A stretch of DNA of 64,000 bases from Eudorina sp. 2006-703-Eu-15. Taxonomy: Eukaryota > Chlorophyta > Chlorophyceae > Chlamydomonadales > Volvocaceae. The position numbers and the translations under genes are program-made. Below the pieces are notes generated by a model. The model ran no database searches and had not been told where the DNA came from. It worked only from the letters and a program-made list of their open reading frames with translations. Positions 1 through 10,800 of the stretch are shown one piece after another. Position 1 is the first letter of the stretch, and each line of letters starts with the position of its first letter. The stretch spans positions 75,001-139,000 of the forward strand of contig BDSI01000093.1 of NCBI GenBank assembly GCA_003117195.1. The letters are read 5' to 3'.

Positions 1-63
1 AGGAAAGCCCATCATATCCATAGATTATGTGTGCGCGTATCTCGGTTGGGCAGTGCTGGGGGG

Positions 64-123
64 GGGGCGGCGCTCCCGCATGAGGGGGCGGCGCTCCCGC
101 ATGAGGGGGCGGCGCTCCCGCAT
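64..123. repeat. Tandem G-rich repeat, about 3 copies
   Basis: Three nearly identical units of roughly 22 bases (GGGGGCGGCGCTCCCGCATGA type) lie in a row at the left edge. The open frames across them are repeat artefacts. The rest of 1-329 shows no exon I can support, although it should lie inside the upstream part of the gene whose exons start at 330. Confidence 0.7.
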
Positions 124-329
124 CCTATCCGTCCCTGCCACCCGCAGTCCCTCCTCCCTCCGTTCGTTGCCACCCATACGCTAGTTCTCCGTCACCCTGA
201 AGTGGCCGCACGGCCCCGCGATCTCGCTCCTCATTCTCCGGTGATCAACTGGTCTGTCTCCGCTGCGCACGTGCCTCCCCCTCGCCCCCTCGCCCCGACA
301 CGCAAACTGCCAACCTCCTGCGCTGGCAG

Positions 330-947
330 ATCAAGTACGACTACGCCCGCAACACTTTGGAGTGGTGGGTAGACGGCGTCCGCGGCCTGCGCCTGAACCG
401 CCTGGGCTTCAAGCCCGGCAAGCAGGACAACATGATCGAGGTGCTGGACCTGGGCGGCACCGAGCAGCTCGTCACGCCCGCCAGCTTCTCGCCGGGTGTG
501 CGGGGGTGTGCGGGGGTGTGCGGGGGTGTGCGGGGGTGTGCAGGGGATGGGTCCGTGACGGCCCCTGCTTCCATGCGGGCCCTGCTATCCTTTCCTCCCC
601 GGCGCCGTCCATCACGGGACGTACGGCGCTGGCAAATCGAGGGCATACGGCGCGGGTGAAGGACAGCAGGGCCAGCATGGACGCAAGCGAGCAATCTGGG
701 ACACCCCAGAACAAGAAGAGGCGGTCCTTCTAGATGCCCATCAGTTACAGGCATGCAGCAGGGAGGGTCGGCGGAGCCCCTCTGGACATCTCCAGCCAGA
801 CCAGCCAAGCGATGTCTGGACGAGCCGAAGGCCCATAGACCAGAGCACATCGTACATGATGACAAGGGTTCCCTGGGGAACGGACCGTGCCCGTGAATAG
901 GGGTGTGTATGTGTGTGTGTGTGTGTGTGTGTTATCAAGGAGAAAAG

Positions 948-1001
<54 letters not shown>

Positions 1002-2568
1002 CGTTACATATCTGCCGGGCCGACACTGGCCGGGGGCGCTAACCCGCCCCATACGGGAGACCGCCGAAGCACTTTCCCCCGGATACGGGGGAAAGGGGCG
1101 TAAGGGGCCTCTGTCCCCTCGCTCTCAACCTAGGGCGCGTGCCCGATCCCCGAGGATCGGTGACCGCTGTGCCCCCTCAAGGGAGTGGGCGAAGGCCCAT
1201 CCCGGGCGGTCTGCGCCTCGCAGTCCGCTGTTCAGCCTCCTCAAGTCCTTGCAGCACCCAGGGCGCGTTTCGGAGGCGCCCCTGCTTGGTGCGGTAAAAC
1301 TAGCCTGGTCCCGCGTCCCAACCTAATCGTAATAGCTAGGGTTGCACCCTCCGGCAGGCCTGCCTGCCCAGCTGAGCCAGAGCGAGGCGGTTCGCACGCG
1401 TCAGGCCTTGCTGGGTCCGGGTATGCAGTCGGGTGCTCCATGATGGGGCTATGGTTTACACAAGGCAGCACATCACCACGCAAGCTTCCCTGTCGTACAC
1501 CTCTTCCCGTCGCAAGCGGCCCTCGCCTACACATCCCGCTCGCTGCCAACTCCCACTGGTCTGGCCCGACCCTCCTCGGGCACCCACGGATCCCCATCGT
1601 GCCCGGAAGTGGGCTTCCCTAGTCCCAATCCCTACACCCTAGCGCCACCCGCTGCCAGAACTCCATGACTGCGCGCGCCTTAGCTACATCAACCGGCGAC
1701 GGGGCAGCCGGCGCCCCCGGCACGGGCTGTGCGCCGCCGTGGAGGGTCGCTGCACGTAACCCCACCCTCGCCCGCTCCATGGCCGTCAGCGCCGCCAGGG
1801 CAACGATGTCCCAAACCCCTTGCTGTACCCCCTGTGGCGGCTCAGCCAGCCACACGTTGGCTCGGGTGATGGGGCCCGGAACGTGTACCCCGATCTGCTG
1901 TATCACTGCCTGAGCGACCGGGCATGCCCAGAAATGGTGTGCCCGTGGTGAACACGGGTGGGGCCCCGCACCGCCGTACTCGCCACACCCGCACGCCTCG
2001 GGGTGGGCGTTGTGGAGGTGGCTGTTGCCAGGCAGCGGGACCCCGTCAACCGCCAGGCGCCACAGTGTGTGTGTGTGTGTGTGTGTGTTGGGGGGTGGGG
2101 GTGGGAGCCCTTCACTCCATCAACGGGTGGGCTGCAGCGCCGGCGTGGAGACAAAGAAGCCGCTGGTCGCCGCGCCCCGTCTGAATACCCCCGGTACTGG
2201 TTGTTGATTGTTGTACGCTTGTACCACGAATGAAGTAAGGGATCCCTACATCAACGCGCGGCCTCGACACGTCTTAAATGCGTCGATCCGATCCCGCATG
2301 CGCAGGCTTCGGCTGCTTCACCCTGCTGGACTTCGCGGACTCCAACGCGCCGTCCGGCCGCCGCAACCAGGGCCTGCTCAACCTGAACCCCAACCCGCCC
2401 ACCTTCTACGCCCGACCGCTGTCGTTCCAAGTCGACACCCGAACGAACGCCTCCGCCATCAACGACGCCTACTGGCGCCTGTTCGGGCAGGGCACCTCCA
2501 TGACCGTGTCGAAGTTCAAGGTGGCCTACGAGCTCACATCGGCCGTCTCCCCTCCCCCGCCCCTGTAG
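330..2568 (+). CDS. Unrecognised gene, last two exons (5' part missing)
   Basis: Two exons join in frame: 330-495 and 2306-2568, with stop TAG at the end. The upstream exon starts after GGCAG and ends CCG G|GTGTGC. The second starts GCGCAG|GC, so the split codon is GGC (phase 1). The peptide reads IKYDYARNTLEWWVDGVRG..., then GFGCFTLLDFADSNAPSG..., and ends SPPPPL. The aromatic-rich TLEWWVDGV stretch resembles a strand of a lectin or concanavalin-like beta sandwich, but that is only an impression and I cannot name a family. The 1.8-kb intron holds a tandem array at its donor and a LINE fragment on the opposite strand. The start codon and earlier exons are not visible and may lie left of the window. 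Confidence 0.6.
495..545. repeat. 10-bp tandem repeat starting at a splice donor
   Basis: About five copies of a GGGTGTGCGG-type unit start exactly at the inferred splice donor of the first exon. Confidence 0.75.
903..998. repeat. (GT)n microsatellite in two blocks
   Basis: Two GT runs, 903-932 and about 950-998, are split by a short unrelated insert. Read on the minus strand this is the (AC)n tail of the adjacent LINE 3' end. Confidence 0.9.
930..2160 (-). mobile_element. 5'-truncated non-LTR retrotransposon (LINE) fragment
   Basis: On the minus strand, about 2063 down to 1619 reads as the C-terminal part of a LINE ORF2: WRLAVDGVPLPGNSHLHNAH, then an ACGCG...RAHHFWACPVAQAV zinc-knuckle-like motif (around 1911-2010), then a WLAEPPQGV...AALTAMERARVG region. 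Coding degenerates towards 1240. The element ends in a 3' UTR-like block (1009-1080 read in reverse: GTGCTTCGGCGGTCTCCCG ... GATATGTAACG) followed by an AC tail. The same 3' block recurs at about 6640 and 55010. A GT microsatellite at 2065-2089 interrupts the frame at the 5' side. The fragment lies inside the intron of the 330-2568 gene, opposite to its transcription. The reverse transcriptase core is not present in readable form. Confidence 0.65.
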
Positions 2569-5500
2569 GGCGCAGCCTGGGTCTCTACTTGCTTGTTAGA
2601 TATACTGGGGTTTGAACGTACATATGTGCCGTACTGCCGTACAGACCACAGCAGGCGGGCGAAAGGATGGAACCTGCATTCAGTGGCTAACACCCTCGCT
2701 CGCTCGCACGCGTTTGCTTGCTTGCTTTGTCTGCTTCGCTGTTTCATTTCACGCTGCTCTTATCTATCTGCCATCAGCAGCAGGTTGAGATATGACGTGA
2801 TGTATGCCAGCACGCACGGAAACTTGTGCCTTTCTTATGGGGATCCTTGGGTTCTCCTGTATCTTCGATAGGGTACTTGCTTGGAAGTACCGTAAACCGT
2901 GTGTTTGGAGAGGCTGGTGGATGAGGCTGGTGGATGAGGCTGGTCGAGGCCCTTGCTCCCTGCATGTGTACACCTGCCTGCTGTTGGCCCACTCGTCAGC
3001 AGCGGCCGCAGCCTCCGGGTCCGGGTTAAAAGGCGGGCGGACGGTGTCGCTGTTGATGCGAGGCTAAGATATCATCAGGTCGTAACATCAGCGCCTTACG
3101 TACACATGTGCGCCAAGGCGCGTGCGTGCCCGACGGCGCGGGGCGCCGACCCCCAGACGCACATGCGACACTGGCTGGGGCGGTGTTGATGACTGCCAAC
3201 GCTGTTTTCGTTCGTTTCGTTCGTTACCTCCCTAGTGTTAGTTGTCCCGTGTGCGGTTGTTCAAACTGAGCCGCCATAGGGCATGGCAGGCGCGCGGAGT
3301 CGGAGCCGGGAGCGAGCGAGGGCCTTGCGGGGGCGCGGGGCGGGGGTAATAACTTGCTTGCTGTTTGGTACATGCATACATACGCGATCAAGCGGGGCGG
3401 ATAAGGCTCGGCTCATGCTTGAGGACGAAGGTAGATCGGTTGGGTTTTGGCCGATGGGCCCCTCCGTCACGGCTCGCTGCCGCCATCGACTCGCCCGCTG
3501 TGTACGTGGCTAGGTATGAACACACGTACGTGCGGTGTGCGTGCCATACTCCCACGAATGACATGCGTGCGTACATCTGTTTGGCGGCTCGACGATCGGA
3601 GCCAGCTACTAGCTAGCTAGGTAAGTTGTGTACGGCTACAGTTGTAGGAGTAATATTGTGCCCGGCTAAAGTTGTACGTAGAAGTACTTTTGTGTCCGGT
3701 CGTACTGTACGGGATGGAGGTACAGATCGTGACAGGGCGTGACGGCGAATCGAACGAATGGGCATGCACTACTTCGTACTTGGCCATTATCGTGCCCTGA
3801 TCGATGCTGGTCGGTCGACCACCGGCACAGGCACAGGCCGCTCCTGCTGCTTCATGCCGCGCACACACATACATTGAATCATGTACATACTTCGTGCGTG
3901 GCATATTGGGCCGTAATACCCAGATTACACTTCTTGGCGCATTGTTATCACGGCAGTCGCGGTGGCATGCATGTGCTGGCATGGTTGATGTGCCATTAAT
4001 CCGTTGGCCGGGTGGTTGAGCGTCTTCGTTCTCTGCGGATGCACCGGCGTGTCGAAGAATGCGTTGCTGCGTGGTCGTACCGTCTCATACATGCGTGGGC
4101 TTAGGCCGTACGACTGTGACTGATCGAGGGCCCTGTGTCTGTGACACGACTTCGGTACGGCAGGGGCGTACGATGACAACTGCCCTTGCTGCGAACCCAA
4201 CGAACCTCTTGGTGAACCCACTGTCCGCGGATAGATAGATCGGTGATGTTCGGTGGTGATCGATGATGATCGGTGAACAAAAAATTGTACTTGCCACGCA
4301 CGGCATAGCTATGCAAGAATCGAGGATAAAACTGATGCAGTAGCATTTCCCCGCCGGAGCACTTCAATCCTTCTCCTCACACTTCCCTGTGTGTGTAAGT
4401 ACGCGATTGCAGGGGCGTGCAGCAGTTAGTTGCTTGCGGTTGTTGGTTAGATCTGCAAGTGCGTGTGTACGTCAGTAGCCGTACGTCCATCCGGAACGAG
4501 CCTACCTACCTACGCATCGGCTCCCATCATCATGCATGAGTTGTTTGCTCGCATGTGTGTGTGCTTGCAGATACAAGAATGATCCTTGGTGGTCGGCCGA
4601 TTGGGGCAATAGCCGTGTACATGTGTGTTTGTGTGTGTCCAGCCCTGGGCGTAGGAGTAGATGACTGCCTGCTATAATGTGTCGTAGTGCACGGCGTCTA
4701 AAGCTCCGCAAGTTGCCCGCAAGCTCGCGGCAGGATTAAAGACCACAAGCGCATCAAGAAGCAGGGGGCGATGTGAATCGTGAGCCACCCACGGGTTTAG
4801 GGCAGCGATGTAATCGTGCCGTAGCGACGAAGCCCGCACGCGGGGCTGCCGCCGGAGCTTCGAGCTGTCATGCGCCACGCGGAGTGGGTGCGGAACGTGG
4901 CGCTAGTGGGCCCCACGCTCTTACTCAGCTGCAGCAAAGACGGGCTTGTGTGCTTGTCCCGAACGGACACAATGCAGGTGGGGCGGGATCGGCGGAAGAG
5001 TCTGTACGGCAGCGTAATGAGTTAAGTCATCAGAGCCTCCTTCAGCAGAAGCGAGCGTTTGGGTGCTCTGCAGACCCTCACGTGCTTACTTGCAATTCGT
5101 GAGTTCCATATGCTGACTTCCATGCGTGCTTGCTATCCGTAAATTCCATGTGCTGCTGCTTGGCGGAGTGGGGTCATGCTTTGGAGAGATGTGACTGCAG
5201 CGAGACATCTCCTGTAACTGACAGCAGACAGACAGAAAGACAGATAGGCGGATGCGAACCAAGCCTGCTGGCCGTTTGGCGCGCGATATGTAGAGCCATG
5301 TTCGTAGTATGTAAGACATATTGTATGCATCGTGCGGATATGGCAATGAATCCCTCTATCTGTATGCCCACAAACGAAGGCGGGGCCTGGCCTGCCGTGC
5401 ATGCGTGCGTTGCTCATATCACCGCACCGCACCGCATCGCACAGCACAGGCCGATGGCATCACAATACGCATATCAGCCTCGCACCTGCCCCTTCACACA

Positions 5501-6635
5501 TCCTCCTCTATCTGTAGCAACTTCTCCTCCGGTCCTCCGCCGGGCGGGCGACCCACGCTGGGCCCCCGCCCTGACCTGAGCCCCGCAAGGCCCCGCAAGG
5601 GCCCAAAGGCACGCACCGAGCGGCCGAATCGTGTTCTGCGCAAACACAAAACGCGCTTGTGCAGCAGAGTGCGACGGCCTCGACCGCATGCCTCCGTCGG
5701 GCAGTACCTCTACCATGAGACAGGAGTCGGGGGCGGGGTGGGTGGAGGAGGTCACAAACAATACATGCCATCGCCTACCTGCGTACCTGCTGTACGGCCA
5801 TGCACATGTCAAGTATAAACCACAATCCGGTGGCTCGCCCTGCCATACTGCGAAGCCTTCCTGGGCGCAATCGAAGCCCTACTGACCAACCATTCCCCAT
5901 AAATTATGTACCAGCACGCACTGAAACAGGAAATTACCAGGATTGGACGCGGAGTATGCAGCGCAGCAGACATGTACCCAATGCAGCGGGTACATGATGT
6001 ACCCAATTCTTATATATTGTGGCCCAAAATGAATCCTAGATAGGAGCCAGCAGGTGCGCTCCCGGGGAGGGCCCCCTGCCCTCCACCTCCCACCCACGTC
6101 GCTCGGGCGTCCGTACACCGTACACCGTACCCCGCCATCCAACTCCGAACGCCCCAGAATCTGGCACAGGAATAGCCACACCCAAAGCGCCCCCCACCCC
6201 TCACAAACACACAGGAGCACAGCTCGCCCGCACGTCTCTGTTTCCTCGAGCAACAAGATGAAGATGAACGGCACCCACCCAAATAAACCCGCTTAGCCTG
6301 TACCGCCCGTCCCCCCACCACATACACACACACACACATGAGGAGTGGCTGGCCCCTGGGCCTCTGAATAATCAGATGGTTGAAGGACAACAGGAACGCA
6401 GCGCTCCTGCGATGATAAGGGTGTACAGGCGCTGGTGTGCGTGCCTGGTGGTAGTCAAATAACGCGGCTGTAGAGCATGCGTCTGGTGGCAAGGGGGCTG
6501 TAGGCACCTGGGCTAGTTGAGCTGGCTAATGGACTATCAGGTGGACGCAGTCCTGCGACGATTACGGTAGGCGGTGAGTACCCCTCTCGATGGGCGGTAC
6601 AGTGTGGACTAAGTGGACTACGCCCCTCCTCATCA
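2569..6635. other. Spacer without a recognised gene
   Basis: I see no exon chain, RNA gene or transposase here. The stretch is less GC-rich than the genes and contains short direct repeats, such as GAGGCTGGTGGAT three times near 2910-2945. All long frames look like chance. Confidence 0.5.
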
Positions 6636-6745
6636 GAGGAGTGCTTCGGCGGTCTCCCGAATGGGGCGGGTTAGCGCCCCCGGCCAGCGTCGGCCCGGCA
6701 GATATGTAACGATACACACACACACACACATACACACACACACAC
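6636..6745 (+). mobile_element. Solo LINE 3' end with (AC)n tail
   Basis: GTGCTTCGGCGGTCTCCCG ... GGCAGATATGTAACGATAC followed by an AC run matches the 3' end of the fragment at 930-2160 almost base for base, but in the opposite orientation. This is what a severely 5'-truncated retrotransposed copy looks like. Confidence 0.65.
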
Positions 6746-7270
6746 CGGCATATTGGCAACTCTGGTCTCGGTCTCAGTCGTCGGTTGCATTGCTGGACAC
6801 GGTTCTGCTTGTTCGCGGCTCAGCTTTTCTCCTTGCTAACACACCCCAGCTGACCGGCTCCGGGCGCGCGATGCGTGCCTTGGTTACCTGTTGTTGTCGT
6901 AGGACCTTGGTTAACTGTTGTTGTTGTGGGCTGCAGCCGCGCCGCAGCAGTTACACACGGTACAGCAACGCACGCCGCCTGCTGCTGCCCGCGCACCTAG
7001 TGGCCCTGGGGATGATCAACAGTGAAGCACCAACCTACCCACCGCGTGCCTTGCCTTGGAGCAATAAGTACGCCACCGGCGGCTCGCAACGAACTCGCGA
7101 TCCGCCGCAAATCTGAAGACGAGCGGCTGTCCGCCGAAGCCCCCGCCGGCCCCATGTGCAGGACTGAAGGCCCCGCAGGCCCCATATGGAGCGGCGGCGG
7201 CCCGATGGCCTTGCAAAGCAACCCGGGGCTGTAGGAACGTCGTCCCTCCTACAGCCCGCGTTGTCCTCCT

Positions 7271-7405
7271 CACCTCACCTCACCTCACCTCACCTCACCT
7301 CACCTCACCTCACCTCACCTCACCTCACCTCACCTCACCTCACCTCACCTCACCTCACCTCACCTCACCTCACCTCACCTCACCTCACCTCACCTCACCT
7401 CACCT
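7271..7405. repeat. (CACCT)27 perfect pentanucleotide array
   Basis: I count 27 uninterrupted CACCT units. The array lies downstream of the fucosyltransferase-like gene B. Confidence 0.95.
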
Positions 7406-7781
7406 CACGTACGCCTCAGCGCCGCGTCCCGGTGTCCGCGGTGCTACACCGGCGGTGCACGCTACACGGCGGGCGGGCGGCAGCAAGTCACACTTACTAA
7501 CAACGTATGTAGCGCAGCGCAGCGAGGAGACTTCCGCCCCCACGATCGGACACACACAGACCTGGATAGCTGCGCCGCGACCCCCGCGAGGTGGGTACAT
7601 ATCAATATATAATATATGTGGGCATGTGCGCATCTGCGTATGTACCCTATGTGTGGCCCCGCATCCCTAGTGGGGCCGGGCCGGATGTCCCCATTAGTGC
7701 TCCCCAGCCAGCCAGCCAGCCAGCCAGCCAGCCCGTCACGAGCGTCCCCCGGCCAGCGCCCCCCGGCCTCGCTCTTTCGCT

Positions 7782-7783
<2 letters not shown>

Positions 7784-7853
<70 letters not shown>
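7784..7853. repeat. (AC)35 microsatellite
   Basis: About 70 bases of uninterrupted AC lie 45 bases beyond the stop codon of the minus-strand gene ending at 7898, so probably in its 3' UTR. Confidence 0.95.
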
Positions 7854-7856
<3 letters not shown>

Positions 7857-7897
7857 TCACCGCCGCACAGCGCAGACACGGTTCCCCGCCGCCCGCC

Positions 7898-10800
7898 CTA
7901 CAGCGCCCGCCGGCCGCCGGCCGTCTTCAACCGGATCAGCCACAGCTCGCAGTCGTCCATGCCCCTGTGGCAGCCATGCAGCCGCCTGCCGCCCATCCAC
8001 AGCGCCATGTGGCTGAACCCGGAGCGGCTGCTGACCAGGCACTGCGCCCCGGCCAGCAGGTACAGGTCCACGAAGATGTCGGTCATGGCCTCCAGGATGG
8101 CCTGCTTCTGCTTCTGCTGCAGCTGCTGCGGTTGGCGGTGGCGGAAGCCCTCCTTGTCGATGTGCAGGGCGGTGATGTTGGGGGACACCAGCCGGGAGAA
8201 CTCGCCGCCGGCCACCATGCGCCGGAGCGCTGCGGGCCGGGGGGCGAGGGATGGCCGTGGGGCGGGGGGAGGTGGGGGGGTGAGGGATGGCGGTGGGGCG
8301 AGGGATGGCGGGGGGTCGCGTTGCTTGGGAGCGATTGGGGAGGAATAATGATGTGCCGCTGGTTCCGTTTTGGGTTGGGTTGGGGTGGGGTGAGGCTGGG
8401 TGGGGTCCGGCGCAACAACGACGATGCGATACCGGTGTAGGTATCCGAGGGGGAATAGGGGGAAGGAGGGAGGGAGGGAGGGAGGGAGGGAGGGAGGGAG
8501 GGAGGGAGGGAGGGAGGGAGGGAGGGAGGGAGGGAGGGAGGAGGGAGGGAGGGAGGGAGGGAGGGAGGGAGGGAGGGAGGGAGGAGGGAGGGAGGGAGGG
8601 AGGGAGGGAGGAGGGAGGGAGGGAGGGAGGGAGGGAGGGAGGAGGGAGGGAGGGAGGGAGGAGGAGGGAGGGAGGGAGGGAGGGAGGGAGGGAGGGAGGG
8701 AGGGAGGAGGGAGGGAGGGAGGGAGGGAGGGAGGGAGGGAGGAGGGAGGGAGGGAGGGAGGAGGGAGGGAGGGAGGGAGGGAGGGAGGGAGGGAGGGAGG
8801 GAGGGAGGGAGGGAGGGAGGGAGGGAGGGAGGGAGGGAGGGAGCATACGCGATGCTGTACGTCACGGCATGTGCTTGCATCCATCCGCACAGAGACCCCG
8901 GGACGACACACACACAGGCGCCGGCGGGGGCATCGACGCCCCGCGGCGTACCCAGCGCCTCACTAGCTTCCTCCTCCGTCTGCGCACCGCGGCGGGGCTC
9001 CCAACCGCCCGGCTGCGACCCACCGACCCACCGACCCGCCGCCTGGCTGCGATCCTTCGGCCCCTCGGGCCCGGGGACGACACCCCCTCCACGCGCAGCG
9101 CCCACCCCTTCCGTTCGGCATCCATCGGGCACCCGGCAGCGAGCGCATCAGAGGACGAATACATATACGGATCGATCAAGCAAGCTCTCATGCTTTCTCG
9201 CACGCACGCTTTCATGCATGCGCGCTTTCATGCACGCACGCGTTCCCGCGTTCCCGCACGCTTTCCCGCTTTCACGCTTTCACGCACGCTTTCACGCTTT
9301 CACGCTTTCACGCACGCTTTCACGCTTTCACGCTTTCACGCACGCTTTCACGCTTTCACGCACGCTTTCACGCACGCTTTCCCGCTCTCCCCCTCTCACG
9401 CACGCACGCACGCACGCACCGCACCGTGGAAGTCCGTGACCAGCAGCACGGGCTGCTCGCTGGTGCCCAGTCGCTTGTGGCGAGCCAGCTGGTCGGCGCA
9501 CCGCAGGTAGGTGCGCAGCTCCCGGATACCGACGGGCTGCTCCGCTTCGCCGTCCACGTCGTAGTGCCGCCTGTCGGGACATCGCGGGATGCCGCGAGGC
9601 CGCGATGGGCGGAGCGAGGTTAGGGTAGGTGTATTTGGTGGAAAAACAGACCAGGCACACACACCCCGCCCGGCGGGACAAACACCTCCTGACATAACCG
9701 TCCAGCAGGGTGGGAGAGGTACAAGCCACACAAGCCCCACAAGCTAGCCAAGGGAGGCTGTGTTGGTTCTTTGGCTGGGATTGCAATGCAAGGCAAGGCA
9801 AGGCAAAGCGTGCGTGCGTGCGTGATGTGCAAGTGGGGAGGGGGGCGTGGCGGTGCCCGGCCCTGTGTGTGGCGGCAGGTCTTTCTGATCCCGGGAGGGA
9901 GGGAGGGAGGGCCCATGCACGGGAGGGCCAAGCAGACCCACACACCGTCGTTGTTCACTCCAGGGACACACCCCGCCACGGCCCGCGGGGATCCGCTCGC
10001 TGCAACATGCTTGTCACGGATTGCCTGTCAGTCAGTCAGTCAGTCAGTCAGTCAGTCAGTCAGTCAGTCAGTCAGTCAGTCAGTCAGTCAGTCAGTCAGT
10101 CAGTCCTACGCGCGCGCGGGGACCCGGGGAGCCGTGCGAACGCTCACCAGTGCCAGGCGACGTACGACGCCAACGGGAAGCCGTACAGCCTCTGCAGGTG
10201 CGCCTCCGCGCGCGCCGTCACGGCCGGGTGTTGCTTGAACAGGAACTGGAAGTAGCAGGCGCCGTCCGTCAGAAGGTCGCTTACGGGCGCCACACCGGCC
10301 TGCATGCAGGTACGAGCCAGCGCATGTTTGGTTGTGTACTGTACCGTACCGTGCCGTACCGTACCAGACCGTACAGGGCCGGACCTACCGCCAAGTTGGC
10401 AGCCAGGTTGCCCGGCGGAAGGTCCGGCCCGGTCCGGTCCGGAGGTTACATCGGCAACCACGCTATCTCCTGCCGAAACAGTCGCGCATTACTTCATCAG
10501 GCCCCTGCGGCGGCGGCGGCGTTGCTCGTCCCGTCTGGGATCACCACCACTACCACCCGCCGCCTCCGAGCGACGGCGGGGTCGGCAAGGAGAGCAAGGC
10601 GGCCCAACTATTATGGCCGCAGCGGGCCGTACTGCCGTACGTGCCGCTTCACATCCGCCTCTCTGCCACCACCACCACGACCACCACCAACACCACCGCC
10701 ACCGCCCTTCCATGGACGTCACCGTCCATGGCCGGACGGACGATTTTACGTACGTACGTACTGACGGCAAACGGGTCCGCATTCCATCCGACGGTACGAC

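Noticed and set aside
1241..1597. Minus-strand frame with GVRQGSLRGDVL resembling the reverse transcriptase GVRQG motif
   Set aside because: It lies downstream of the ORF2 C-terminal zinc-knuckle, where reverse transcriptase should not be, and the surrounding frame does not match. Probably chance or rearranged sequence.
7857..9510. Long REGG- or LPPS-repeat frames
   Set aside because: They are produced by the GGGA array. Only the minus-strand exon 7898-8229 within them is real.
8461..10105. Regular repeats that might be read as a CRISPR array
   Set aside because: The units are 4-12 bases with no spacers, in a eukaryotic intron.
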